A stretch of DNA of 64,000 nucleotides from Amaricoccus macauensis_A (lineage in GTDB: Bacteria > Pseudomonadota > Alphaproteobacteria > Rhodobacterales > Rhodobacteraceae). The stretch covers positions 434,001 through 498,000 of the forward strand of contig NZ_JBNAFY010000003.1 of assembly GCF_049800915.1 (NCBI RefSeq), in the 5' to 3' direction. Under the pieces are notes generated by a model, which ran no database searches, was not told the origin of the DNA, and was given only the letters and a program-made list of their open reading frames with translations. Shown piece after piece: positions 29,468 through 38,520 of the stretch. The position numbers and the translations under genes are program-made. Positions within the stretch are counted from its first letter, which is position 1, and each line of letters starts with the position of its first letter.

Positions 29468-30394
29468 CTAGCGAATGCCCTGCGCGGAAAGCTCGACCAC
29501 CTGCTCTGCCTTGTCTGCAGTAATCAAGTTCGGGCCCGAAGGAACGTCGCCGCCGGGAACGAGCCCGTAATCCGCATTCAGTGCCAGGAAGCTGACAGGC
29601 AGATATCCCTGGAGATACTGCTGCTGATCAAGCGCAAAGGCCGCCTTGCCATCCACGATGGCTTCCAGGAACGGTGCGGAAAGATCGAAAGTGGCGACCA
29701 GAACCTCACCTGTGCGACCGATCGCGTCCACTGCAGCCACCGCGGGCTCGCCGACGGTCGATGCGCCGAGGGCCATGACTGTATCAACATCCGGATTCGA
29801 TTCGAGTGCCGCCTTCACCTTGGATTCGACCTGTGTCGGATCGTTCTCGGTCGGAACCACCTCGACGGTACCACCGAAGCCTTCCGCGAACCCGGCGCAG
29901 CGCTGGTCGAGGGAAACGTTGCCGACCTCCTGGTTCACGCAGATCGCATTGGTGCCCCCAAGCTCGGCGAGACGCTCACCGGCGGCAAGGCCTGCATCAA
30001 ACTCGTCTTGGCCGACATGGAGCAGCGCACCAAGTTCCTTGGACACGTCGGAGCCGGAGTTCATCGAGATTACAGGAATGCCAGCATCGACGGCACGACG
30101 GATTGACGGGCCGAGCGCATCGGCATCGGGAATGGAAACAACAAGGCCGTCCGGCTCCTGGTTCACAGCGGCATCAATGAGCTGGCTCATCTGAACCATG
30201 TCAAAGGTCTCCGGCGAACGGAACTCAACATTGGCTCCAGTATGCTCACCGGCCTTTGCTACACCGTTCTTCACCACGGACCAGAACGGATCGTTCGCCT
30301 GTCCATGCGCCACAACGATGATATCCGCAGCAAACACGGGCGCCGAGACGGCGATCGTGGCCGCAGCTGTCACTGAAGCTAGCAGTTTGTTCAT
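29468..30394 (-). CDS. Periplasmic sugar/cyclitol-binding protein
   Basis: The substrate-binding protein of the importer. The 308-residue preprotein has a signal peptide (MNKLLASVTAAATIAVSA, cleavage after AFA near residue 22), then a periplasmic-binding type I fold with AHGQANDPFWSVVKNG and DGLVVSIPDADAL. The ligand cannot be read from sequence; the neighbour is iolG-like, so inositol or a related polyol is a reasonable guess. The ATG at 30394 has GGGAGG upstream and gives a proper signal peptide; 55 upstream codons are discarded. Confidence 0.92.
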   Translation of the reverse strand: MNKLLASVTAAATIAVSAPVFAADIIVVAHGQANDPFWSVVKNGVAKAGEHTGANVEFRSPETFDMVQMSQLIDAAVNQEPDGLVVSIPDADALGPSIRRAVDAGIPVISMNSGSDVSKELGALLHVGQDEFDAGLAAGERLAELGGTNAICVNQEVGNVSLDQRCAGFAEGFGGTVEVVPTENDPTQVESKVKAALESNPDVDTVMALGASTVGEPAVAAVDAIGRTGEVLVATFDLSAPFLEAIVDGKAAFALDQQQYLQGYLPVSFLALNADYGLVPGGDVPSGPNLITADKAEQVVELSAQGIR

Positions 30395-30588
30395 ATTGAC
30401 CTCCCATCGGGTTGATGTTCGGGTGGAAGCTTGCGCCACCCGTAGACCGGCCGTTGAGCGGCCGGAATTCTGCTTTGGATCGGTGCGCGCCGATCTTCTC
30501 TTCCTTATCGGACCCCGAAACGCTATGCACTTCAAGCATTTCCGCAGGATGCTGCCCAAATATCAGGCTTAACGAATTGCCCGTCGCC

Positions 30589-31581
30589 CTAGTGCGAAAC
30601 GGTCACAGGCTTTCCGGTCCTCGCGGATTCTGTTGCCGCTTCCGCAAGTGCGAGCGCGCTGATTCCATCCTCGAGCGTGACCGGCACAGGGGAGTTTGCC
30701 ACAACAGCCTCGACAAAAGCCGTCCATTCGGCGGCATAGGCGCGCATGTAGCGCTCGAGGAAGAAAAACTCCGGCTTGGCACTTGTCACACCGGCGGTAG
30801 TTGCCTTCGAGACAGTGTTTTCAAGGACATTGTCCGCAGAAAGAAGACCCTCGGAGCCGAGAAGTTCGACACGCTGGTCATAGCCATAAACTGCACGGCG
30901 GCTGTTCCGTATCACCGCGAGGCGTCCGTCGGCATACCGCATCGTGACGATAGCCGTATCGAAATCTCCAACTTCACCGATGGCGGGATCGACAATGGAG
31001 CTGCCCACCGCGGAGACTTCTTGCGGCACTGCACCCATCAGAAAGTTGGCCATGTCAAAGTCATGGATCATCATGTCCCGGAACAGACCGCCGGAAACCT
31101 TGATGTAGCTGACCGGGGGCGGTGCAGGGTCGAAAGACGTGACAGAAAGCAGTTCCGACTTGCCGATCTCTCCGGTTTCTGCCGCGACTTTCACGGCCGC
31201 AAAATTGGGGTCGAACCGGCGGTTGAACCCGATCATTACAGGAATGCCCGTTGCTTGGGCTTTCGCCAGACATTCCTTGGCACGAGCAAGCGAAAGATCC
31301 ACCGGTTTCTCGCAGAGAACTGCTTTTCCGGCAGCCGTAGCGGCTTCGATGAGGTCGGAATGCGTGTCAGTGGAGGTGGCAACGAGAACCGCGTCAATGC
31401 TGCTATCTGCCAGAATTTCATCCGAGGAGCACGACTTAGCGGAGTACTTCGTCGCCAACGCGTCAGCTGCAGCCGTATTGACGTCGGAAACGGCGACAAG
31501 CGTGCTGCGCTCGTGTCCCGAAATATTGACAGCGTGCACCTGACCGATGCGGCCTGCTCCCAGCAGCCCAACCTTCAGCAT
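30589..31581 (-). CDS. iolG: Inositol 2-dehydrogenase-like oxidoreductase (Gfo/Idh/MocA family)
   Basis: NAD-dependent dehydrogenase that in its best-studied homologues oxidises myo-inositol to scyllo-inosose. The 330-residue protein has the Rossmann motif GAGRIG (8-13), the family triad CEKPVDLS (Lys90) and the catalytic region MMIHDFDMANF (His171, Asp174). The ATG at 31581 has GGGAGG upstream. It is the first gene of a minus-strand cluster with the ABC importer; two operator-like palindromes lie 50-90 nt upstream. Other Gfo/Idh/MocA members act on different sugars, so the substrate is inference. Confidence 0.85.
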   Translation of the reverse strand: MLKVGLLGAGRIGQVHAVNISGHERSTLVAVSDVNTAAADALATKYSAKSCSSDEILADSSIDAVLVATSTDTHSDLIEAATAAGKAVLCEKPVDLSLARAKECLAKAQATGIPVMIGFNRRFDPNFAAVKVAAETGEIGKSELLSVTSFDPAPPPVSYIKVSGGLFRDMMIHDFDMANFLMGAVPQEVSAVGSSIVDPAIGEVGDFDTAIVTMRYADGRLAVIRNSRRAVYGYDQRVELLGSEGLLSADNVLENTVSKATTAGVTSAKPEFFFLERYMRAYAAEWTAFVEAVVANSPVPVTLEDGISALALAEAATESARTGKPVTVSH

Positions 31582-31631
31582 TCGAGTATCCTCCCGACTC
31601 GTTATCTTATTTTGCCACACGGTGCTCTATC

Positions 31632-31671
31632 TTGCTCTCGTGAGCAAGGGCATTTTTGCTCTCGTGAGCAA
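31632..31671. promoter_or_regulatory. Two identical 16-bp palindromes: likely operators of the iolG-ABC cluster
   Basis: TTGCTCTCGTGAGCAA occurs at 31632-31647 and exactly again at 31656-31671 (24 bp centre to centre). The six outer bases pair as an inverted repeat around a central CG, a layout common for LacI-family operators. They lie 51-90 nt upstream of iolG. No regulator gene is adjacent. The rest of the 369-nt gap (31582-31950) shows nothing else. Confidence 0.75.
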
Positions 31672-31950
31672 TTTTCTGGCTTGAGCGCTTTTAAAAGCCC
31701 GCGGTCCCTGCGCTTCAAACCTGACCCCTCAGTCCTGAATGCGGGTCGCCACCGCGCACGAACCGATAGCGATCTTGCGGATATCACATTCCTGCGTGAT
31801 CGCTACAATACAGATATCCAAGCTGGCAGAGAGGCCACCAGAATCGGCACAAAGCATGCACATCTTGAATGTGCAGTTTCGCGCACGAATGCTCGGCCGT
31901 GACAGAACGAGACGGTTCCATCCGAGAAATATCCAAGTTTTTAGGAATGC

Positions 31951-32024
31951 TGGAGCGGGTAGACGGAATCGAACCGACATAGTCTGCTTGGAAGGCAGAA
32001 GCTTTACCATTAAGCTATACCCGC
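31951..32024 (-). tRNA. tRNA-Gly (anticodon UCC)
   Basis: A 74-nt cloverleaf on the minus strand: acceptor GCGGGTA/TACCCGC, anticodon loop CTTCCAA (TCC), T loop TTCGATT and encoded 3' CCA at 31953-31951. Confidence 0.97.
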
Positions 32025-32128
32025 GTAGCGCATGACACGTATATGAGCCCCGGATTGGCGTCAAGTCTGGGTAATTGCCATATCGCCTCCTCTTGAAACC
32101 CTAGGCAACAACATGTAACTCCGTGCCT

Positions 32129-32222
32129 GAGAGGTTGGCGCGGGCAGGCACCTCGCCAACCCGGTCAGGTCCGGAAGGAAGCAGCCGTAACGAGCCCCGC
32201 TTGGGCCGTTGTCCAGCCTCTC
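32129..32222 (+). ncRNA. ffs: 4.5S-type signal recognition particle RNA
   Basis: About 94 nt containing the strongly conserved SRP RNA core GGTCAGGTCCGGAAGGAAGC (from 32163), the GGAA tetraloop and the asymmetric internal loop that binds Ffh. The ends pair as GAGAGG (32129-32134) with CCTCTC (32217-32222). Exact 5' and 3' ends are estimated from this pairing. Confidence 0.93.
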
Positions 32223-32371
32223 ACTCCCCAATCATTTTGTTACTCATGCACAGCAGGTTTTTTGTGCGGTTTTGGATATTGATCTTCAGGGACATCTTCG
32301 ATACGACCGCGCAACTTGATTGACGAGGATTCGCCGCAAGGCCGTCCCTGTCATGATCATCCGCTTTGTGC

Positions 32372-32439
<68 letters not shown>

Positions 32440-32446
<7 letters not shown>

Positions 32447-32706
32447 TAAAATCCGGCACTTAGCAGTTCTTGTCCGTATCGTTCCCACCATTTGTTGCCA
32501 AGCAGGCGTAGTTATTATGCGACGGCTGACCTTGGCTAACTTTACCCGCGCGTTTTGAACTGGTTATTGGAACGAGGTTGGATAGCGCATGATAACAGGT
32601 TTCTTTCCTGTGAGTTGGCGATTGAGTGGAGATCAACACAACTCTGTCGAAATCGCAGAAGGTTGCTCCAATTGTCTAAGAGCCTGCGCTCCCCCCACCA
32701 TAAAAT
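32440..32706. repeat. 13-bp direct repeat of the tRNA-Lys 3' end
   Basis: CCCACCATAAAAT at 32440-32452 (tRNA-Lys 3' end plus six following bases) recurs exactly at 32694-32706, with the next NCG also shared. The interval 32447-32758 (312 nt, up to the BLUF gene stop) holds no gene that I can support. A tRNA-end duplication of this kind can mark an integration footprint, but no integrase is present. Confidence 0.4.
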
Positions 32707-32758
32707 ACGAGAACCTGTCGCTCTCGCTCCATATGCGGTCAAGCTATGGCCAAACCGC

Positions 32759-33214
32759 TCAACCTGCTCCCTCCATCGACGAACTGTTATAGAAATCCAC
32801 GAGAAGCTCCCGCGCCTCCGGGATGGTTCCGCGTTCCGCTCGCTCCCAGAAGGCCCGGCTGCCAAGATCCGCAAGTCCGGGATAGGCAGCGAGTTGAGTG
32901 GTATCGATGTTTCGGAATCCCATTGACCAATCCTCGAACATCCGGGCGCTTTCGCTACCTTCCTCAAGAACGATGATCGAGTAATGGCGGCCATCCTTCG
33001 AGATCCGTCCCCAGAGATCCTCGATGGCGCTCTCCTGCCCCTCGATAACCTGGAGGAAATGCCCCCGACCGACCGCCGGATCGAATCGATAGACGAGCAG
33101 CCCGGTGACACCGTCCGCCGTATTGCGCTTGCGACTGCTCTCCAGGAGATTGCCAAGCTCCACCGCAGAGGGCGGAGAAACGGCTTCACTCACGTAGACG
33201 ATGAACTTGATCAT
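32759..33214 (-). CDS. BLUF-domain blue-light photoreceptor, short form
   Basis: A 151-residue protein made of one BLUF domain (about 1-100) plus a 50-residue C-terminal extension. FAD-binding and photocycle residues are all present: Tyr7, Asn31 in RNTADGVTGLL, Gln55 in FLQVIEG, and Trp96/Met98 in WSMGF. This matches short BLUF proteins such as PixD, which signal through protein-protein contacts rather than an attached enzyme. No partner domain or gene is evident. It is downstream of the catabolic operon on the same strand, 176 nt after the dehydratase stop. Confidence 0.93.
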   Translation of the reverse strand: MIKFIVYVSEAVSPPSAVELGNLLESSRKRNTADGVTGLLVYRFDPAVGRGHFLQVIEGQESAIEDLWGRISKDGRHYSIIVLEEGSESARMFEDWSMGFRNIDTTQLAAYPGLADLGSRAFWERAERGTIPEARELLVDFYNSSSMEGAG

Positions 33215-33390
33215 GGGTCAGCCCCTTTTCCTTCATGCAGTCTTTCCTCACCCTTTCGCGTAGAGCGCCTCCTGCGACGAGTTGATCGACCGCGGCACTG
33301 GCATCCCGGGAGAACATGCTCGTCGTTTCCTGTTTGGGAAGGGGGCACAGTTCGGAATGCCCACCCCTTTCGGCAAAACAGCACGATAAC

Positions 33391-35166
33391 CTACTCCGCA
33401 GGCACGCCTGACACCCCCTCTCTGCTGTGACCGGCCTCGATCGATTCTTCTTCCTGCTCGGCCAGCGGCTTGAGGAAGCCGAAGTCGCATCCCTCATCTG
33501 CCTGCCCCACTTCCGCGGCATAGAGCCGGTCGTAGCCCCGGCGCTCCTCGGGCGGCACATTGGATGGTCGCCACTCCGCGCGACGGCGATCAAGCTCCGC
33601 CTCCTCCACGAGCAGCTCGATGGACCGGTTCTTCACCGACAGCCGGATGCGATCCCCCGTCCGCACGAGCGCCAGTGGCCCGCCGACCGAGGCCTCGGGC
33701 GCGACATGGAGCACGATGGTGCCGAAGGCCGTGCCGGACATCCGTGCATCCGAGATCCGCACCATGTCCTTCACGCCCTTGCCCGAAAGCTTCTTCGGGA
33801 TCGGCAGATAGCCCGCCTCGGGCATGCCGGACGCGCTCTTCGGCCCGGCATTCTGAAGCACCATGAAGTCGTCGGCGGTGATCTCAAGATCCGGATCGTC
33901 GACCCGCTTCGCCATGTCCTCGAGCGAGTTGAAGACGACGGCGCGCCCCTCCTTCTCGAAGAGCGACTTGTCGGCGGCCGACCGCTTGAGGATCGCACCG
34001 CGGGGCGCCAGATTGCCGAAGAGCGCGACCAGCCCGCCTTCCGGCTCCAATGGGTCTTCCGCCGTAGCAATCACCCTGTGATCCACGTAGCCAACGGCGC
34101 GCTCGAGCCGGTCGCCCAGCGTCTCGCCCGCCACCGTGATCGTGTCGAGATGGAGGAGCGGCTTCAGCTCGCGCAAGACGGCACCGACGCCGCCCGCGAA
34201 GAAGAAATCCTCCATGTAATGCTGACCGACAGGCTTGAGGTTCACCAGCACGGGCGTCGTGTCGGAAAGCTCGTTGAGCTTCTCGAGCGAAACCTTGATG
34301 CCCAGCCGCCCGGCCACGGCCGTAAGGTGGATGATCGCATTTGTCGAGCCGCCCAGCGCCAGCAGCATCCGGATCGCGTTCTCGACCGACTTCTGCGTGA
34401 TAACCTCGCTCGGCCTGATCGGGTTCTCGATCATCCGCGCCGCGGCCAGCCCCGAGGCTTCCGCCGCCCGCAGCCTGTCGGCATGAACCGCAGGGATCGC
34501 GGCGGTCCCGGGCAGCGACATGCCAAGCGTTTCTGCGATGCAGGCCATGGTCGAGGCCGTTCCCATCACCGCGCAGGTGCCCGAGGTCGTGGCAAGCCGC
34601 CCCTCGATATCGTTGATCTGGTCGGTCGAGACATCGCCCGCGCGATACTTGCCCCAGAAACGGCGGCAATCGGTGCAGGCGCCGAGGCGCTCCTCGCCGT
34701 AGCGCGAGGTCATCATCGGCCCCGCGACGAGCTGCACCGCGGGCAGGTCGGCCGAGGCGGCCCCCATGAGTTGCGCCGGAACCGTCTTGTCGCAGCCCCC
34801 CATGAGGACGACCGCATCCATCGGCTGGGCGCGGATCATCTCCTCGGTGTCCATCGACATGAGATTGCGGAACTTGAGGCTGGTGGGGCTGAGGAACACC
34901 TCGCCGAGCGAGATCGTCGGAAACTCGATCGGCAACCCGCCGCCCAGAAGCACGCCGCGCTTCACCGCCTCGACAAGCTCCGGAAAATGCCGGTGGCAAT
35001 TGTTGAAGCCCGAGAAGCTGTTGGCGATCCCCACGATCGGCTTCTTCAGCACCTCGCGCGAATACCCCATTGAGGAGGCGAAGGAATTGCGCAGGTAGAC
35101 CGAGAAATCCCGGTCGCCATAATTGGTCAGCCCGCGCGCGAGGCCCTGGTCTTTTTCGTCTGCCAT
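33391..35166 (-). CDS. IlvD/Edd-family dehydratase, sugar-acid type
   Basis: An iron-sulfur dehydratase of 591 residues. The three cluster cysteines are Cys57 (NNCHRH), Cys125 (GGCDKT) and Cys198 (SGTCAVMGTA). Proteins of this size with the GGCDKT form act on branched 2,3-dihydroxy acids or on aldonates such as arabinonate or xylonate, removing water to give a 2-keto-3-deoxy acid. Clustering with an aldehyde dehydrogenase and a TTT importer, and no ilv genes, favours an aldonate-like substrate (inference). The start MADEKDQ at 35166 lies 5 nt after the aldehyde dehydrogenase stop. It is the last gene of the operon. Confidence 0.9.
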   Translation of the reverse strand: MADEKDQGLARGLTNYGDRDFSVYLRNSFASSMGYSREVLKKPIVGIANSFSGFNNCHRHFPELVEAVKRGVLLGGGLPIEFPTISLGEVFLSPTSLKFRNLMSMDTEEMIRAQPMDAVVLMGGCDKTVPAQLMGAASADLPAVQLVAGPMMTSRYGEERLGACTDCRRFWGKYRAGDVSTDQINDIEGRLATTSGTCAVMGTASTMACIAETLGMSLPGTAAIPAVHADRLRAAEASGLAAARMIENPIRPSEVITQKSVENAIRMLLALGGSTNAIIHLTAVAGRLGIKVSLEKLNELSDTTPVLVNLKPVGQHYMEDFFFAGGVGAVLRELKPLLHLDTITVAGETLGDRLERAVGYVDHRVIATAEDPLEPEGGLVALFGNLAPRGAILKRSAADKSLFEKEGRAVVFNSLEDMAKRVDDPDLEITADDFMVLQNAGPKSASGMPEAGYLPIPKKLSGKGVKDMVRISDARMSGTAFGTIVLHVAPEASVGGPLALVRTGDRIRLSVKNRSIELLVEEAELDRRRAEWRPSNVPPEERRGYDRLYAAEVGQADEGCDFGFLKPLAEQEEESIEAGHSREGVSGVPAE

Positions 35167-35171
35167 GTAAG

Positions 35172-36614
35172 TTATCCCGCGAGCTTGATCTTGACGTATT
35201 TCGGATCGAGGTAGTCGTGGATGCCGAGCGATCCGCCCTCGCGCCCCATGCCGCTTTCCTTCACGCCGCCAAAGGGCGCCTCGGCCGTGGCCAGCAGCAT
35301 CTCGTTGACGCCAACCATGCCGCACTCGAGGTCCTCGTAGGCGCGTGTGGCCACGCTGAGGTCGTTCGAGAAGACATAGCCCGCGAGGCCGAATGGCAGC
35401 GCGTTCGCCCGCTCGATTACCTCGTCATAGGCAGAGAAGGTCGTGATCGGCGCAATCGGCCCGAAGGGCTCCTCGTTCATCACCAGCGCGTCGTCGGGCA
35501 CGCGGCCCAGAACCGTCGGCTCGATGAAATAGCCCTTGTTCGACCCCGTCGGCGTGCCACCGCCTGCGAGCAGTTCGGCACCGCGATCGATGGCATCCTG
35601 TGTCATCTTCTGCACCGTCTCGAGGCCGCGACGGTTTGCCATCGGCCCGACCTGCACGCCGTCGTCGAGCCCGCGGCCCACCTTGAGCGACTTCGCGATC
35701 TCGGCAAAGCGCGCGGAGAACGCGTCGTAGCTCTTCTCGTGCACGTAGAACCGCGTCGGCGAGATGCAGACCTGGCCGCAGTTGCGAAACTTTGTCGGCG
35801 CGCAGACATCTGCCGCCGCCACCGGATCGTAGTCGTCGAAGATGAGCACCGGGCCGTGGCCGCCAAGCTCCATCGAGACTTTCTTCACGCCTTCCGCCGC
35901 CAACGAAAGGATCTGCTTGCCCACGGGCACCGACCCGGTGACGCTCACCTTCCGCACGATGGGCGACCGGATGAGTTGCGTTGCGATTTGGCTCGACGCA
36001 CCGGTCACCATGTTCACCACGCCCGGCGGGATGCCCGCATCATGACAGGCCTGCACGAGAGCGGCGCAGGAGGCCGGGGTCTCGCCGGCGGGCTTCACGA
36101 TGATGGCGCACCCCGCCGCAAGCGCCGCGGCGATCTTGCGCGCGGGCAACAGCGCCGGGAAATTCCACGCCGAAAAGGCCGCGACCACGCCCACCGGCTG
36201 GTGAATGACCGCCATGCGGCTGTCGGCCGTGCGGGCTTCGATAATCTGGCCGTAGATCCGCTTGGTTTCCTCGGAATACCACTCGAACTGGTCCGCCGCC
36301 GCTCCCGTTTCGCCCTTGGCTTCCGCAAGCGGCTTGCCGGTCTCAAGCGACATCAGCGTGGCGATGTCATCCGTCCGGGCACGAATAAGCTCCGCAACCT
36401 TGCGGATCCTGGCGGCACGCTCCCAGGTGCCGGTCTTGCGCCAGACCTTGAAGCCTTCCTGCGCCGCTGCCAGCGCATCCTCGACATCGGCCTCGGTCGC
36501 GACCGCGATCAGCCCGAGGGCGTCCTCGGTGGCAGGGTCCGTCACGGGCTTCGTGCCCTTGTCGGACGCGGGGCGCCAGTCGCCCCGGATATAGAGGTTG
36601 AGATCGTGATACAT
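35172..36614 (-). CDS. NAD(P)-dependent aldehyde dehydrogenase
   Basis: A 480-residue aldehyde dehydrogenase-superfamily enzyme that oxidises an aldehyde to an acid. The catalytic pair is present: Glu249 in MELGGHG and Cys283 in NCGQVCISP; the cofactor loop VTGSVPVG lies near 226. The closest named type is the succinate-semialdehyde/alpha-ketoglutarate-semialdehyde group, which would match the end of an oxidative sugar-acid pathway, although specificity is uncertain. The ATG at 36614 follows a strong GGGAGGGAG. It is 13 nt after the ThDP enzyme and 5 nt before the dehydratase. Confidence 0.92.
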   Translation of the reverse strand: MYHDLNLYIRGDWRPASDKGTKPVTDPATEDALGLIAVATEADVEDALAAAQEGFKVWRKTGTWERAARIRKVAELIRARTDDIATLMSLETGKPLAEAKGETGAAADQFEWYSEETKRIYGQIIEARTADSRMAVIHQPVGVVAAFSAWNFPALLPARKIAAALAAGCAIIVKPAGETPASCAALVQACHDAGIPPGVVNMVTGASSQIATQLIRSPIVRKVSVTGSVPVGKQILSLAAEGVKKVSMELGGHGPVLIFDDYDPVAAADVCAPTKFRNCGQVCISPTRFYVHEKSYDAFSARFAEIAKSLKVGRGLDDGVQVGPMANRRGLETVQKMTQDAIDRGAELLAGGGTPTGSNKGYFIEPTVLGRVPDDALVMNEEPFGPIAPITTFSAYDEVIERANALPFGLAGYVFSNDLSVATRAYEDLECGMVGVNEMLLATAEAPFGGVKESGMGREGGSLGIHDYLDPKYVKIKLAG

Positions 36615-36627
36615 GGGTCTCCCTCCC

Positions 36628-38520
36628 TCAGATCGTTGCTTCGATGTAGCGGGCTTCGACATCCGCGACCCAGTTGCCGACATTCCAGGAGCCATAGGCG
36701 CCCATGCCAGCCAGCGGGTCCTCGCCGGAATAGACCGGGATATGCACGAGCGAGAGGCCGTCATGGGCAAATGCCGTCTCGAGCGCGGCATCAAGCTCGT
36801 CACGGCTGTGCCCCCCGAAGATCGCCTTCACGCCCGAAACAGCTCCGGCCAGCGCAGCATAGTCGACGGCGACAGAATCGTTCGTGCGGAATTCCTTGCC
36901 GTACTGTGCGAGCTGCAGCCCGGTGATCGCGGCCATCCGGCGGTTGTCGAAGAGCGCGATCATGCCGCGCACGCCATGCTCCACCGCATCGATCAGGATT
37001 TGCGGGTTCATCATGAAGGAGCCGTCGCCGGTGAAGGCGATGCCGTATTTCGCGTCCGCCACTCCTGCCGAGCCCAGGAGCGCCGATCCGGAGAAGCCCA
37101 TGAAGGACGCGCCCGTCTCGGTGAAGGTCTCCCCCGGAGCGTCGTCTTCGACCACCTGGAACCCGTTCGCCTGGACATCGCCCGCGTCGAAGAACTTCAC
37201 CGCGCCCTTGCGCTTGGCGAAATCCGCCACGGCGTGGATTGCCGCCGGCTGCGCCAGAACGGGCCGCTGCCAGACCGCGTCGTGGATCGGTGCCGCATTG
37301 AACCGGGCGGTCTTGAAATCGGTCCACTCGCCCTTCTTCGCGGCGCATTGCCGCAGCCATCCCGTTCGAGTCCGAGATCCGGTATTCTCGCCCAGCGCCG
37401 CGAGCAGCCGATCGATCACCGCCGAGATGTCACCGGGCAGCGCGACCGTGTTGGCATAATGCATCAGGTCGTTGAAATCGCCGTTGATGTTCAGGACCGC
37501 ACGTGCGTTCGGGTAGCCGACACCTGAGCAATCGGCCTGACAGACGCCTCGGCTGCCGATGAAGATCACCGCATCCGCGTTCTCCATGGCGAAATTGCCG
37601 CTGATCGAGCCCTTCGAGCCGCCCACATGCATGTTCTGCGCATGATCGTCCCGCAGCACGCCCGTGGACCCCGGAGACAGCACGACCGGGGCTCCGATAC
37701 GGCTGGCGAGCCTGCGCACTGCCTCGGCATGGTTGCGGGTGCCGCCCCCGGCCTTGATCACGACGCGCTCATGGCTGCGCAGCAGGTCCACGGCTTCCGC
37801 GAAGTCGCTCTCCAGCGCCGGCGCAAGCGCGGGCACGCGGCTGCGGCCGGGCAGCGTCCGGATGTTGAACTCCGCCTCCTGCGGCTGCGTGTTGATCGGC
37901 AGCATCACGAAGAAGGGCCCCGGCTTGTAGGGGTGATGCACGCAGGCCGTGCCCCGGCGAAGGCATTCGCGCAGCGCCTCGGGCGTGTGCAGCGTGTAGG
38001 ACTGGCCCATCAGCGCCGTCACCTTGCCGAAGATCCCCTGCTCGGGCTTCGGGACCTGCTGCATGTTGTAGCCTTCGCCGCGCGTCGTCTCGTCCCCGTA
38101 GATGTGATAGACGCCGACCCCGTTCGAGGCCGCGGCGAGCGAGCCCGCCATCGCCTGCAGACCGCCCGGCCCGATCGAGGTGATGACCGCCGGCGTCTTC
38201 CCGTAGACCCAGGCATAGGCGGTCGCGGCATGGGCCATCTCCACCTCGTTGCGGCAGTTGATGACGGCAAGCGCGCCCTCCTCCGAATAGACCCGGAGCA
38301 CCTCGCCGAGATCGGTCGAGCCATGGCCGAAGATCGCGTAGAACTGCGTCACACCCTGCTTGAGCAGCCCGATGACGAGCGCCTCCGAGAGCGTCAGCCG
38401 CGCAATGCCGGTCGCGCCGTCATCATGCAGAAGGTCGGGATCGGCTGCGAGTTTGCTGGCCCGTGTCCGGATGTCCAGATCCCAGCCCACGGGGGGTCCG
38501 TTCTTGTCAAGCATCGACAC
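36628..38520 (-). CDS. IolD-like thiamine diphosphate-dependent enzyme
   Basis: A 630-residue ThDP enzyme with the three-domain acetolactate synthase fold. The N-terminal part has FGHGSTDLGEVL and the activating Glu in NCRNEVEMAHA; the C-terminal part has the ThDP motif GDGSFMMN. The length and the FGHGS segment resemble the inositol-pathway hydrolase IolD (cleaves 3D-trihydroxycyclohexane-1,2-dione) more than acetolactate synthase (about 560 residues). It therefore may cut or decarboxylate a 2-keto or cyclic-dione intermediate; the true reaction is unknown. The start overlaps the TctA-like gene by 14 nt; a Met two codons on is possible. Confidence 0.85.
   Translation of the reverse strand: MSMLDKNGPPVGWDLDIRTRASKLAADPDLLHDDGATGIARLTLSEALVIGLLKQGVTQFYAIFGHGSTDLGEVLRVYSEEGALAVINCRNEVEMAHAATAYAWVYGKTPAVITSIGPGGLQAMAGSLAAASNGVGVYHIYGDETTRGEGYNMQQVPKPEQGIFGKVTALMGQSYTLHTPEALRECLRRGTACVHHPYKPGPFFVMLPINTQPQEAEFNIRTLPGRSRVPALAPALESDFAEAVDLLRSHERVVIKAGGGTRNHAEAVRRLASRIGAPVVLSPGSTGVLRDDHAQNMHVGGSKGSISGNFAMENADAVIFIGSRGVCQADCSGVGYPNARAVLNINGDFNDLMHYANTVALPGDISAVIDRLLAALGENTGSRTRTGWLRQCAAKKGEWTDFKTARFNAAPIHDAVWQRPVLAQPAAIHAVADFAKRKGAVKFFDAGDVQANGFQVVEDDAPGETFTETGASFMGFSGSALLGSAGVADAKYGIAFTGDGSFMMNPQILIDAVEHGVRGMIALFDNRRMAAITGLQLAQYGKEFRTNDSVAVDYAALAGAVSGVKAIFGGHSRDELDAALETAFAHDGLSLVHIPVYSGEDPLAGMGAYGSWNVGNWVADVEARYIEATI

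Noticed and set aside
32542..33189. 215-residue minus-strand ORF overlapping the BLUF gene
   Set aside because: Different frame of the same strand; the BLUF frame has all conserved flavin-site residues and a proper start.
33427..36926. Two long plus-strand ORFs (548 and 618 residues) opposite the dehydratase and aldehyde dehydrogenase genes
   Set aside because: Both are antisense to clearly conserved enzymes with intact active sites.
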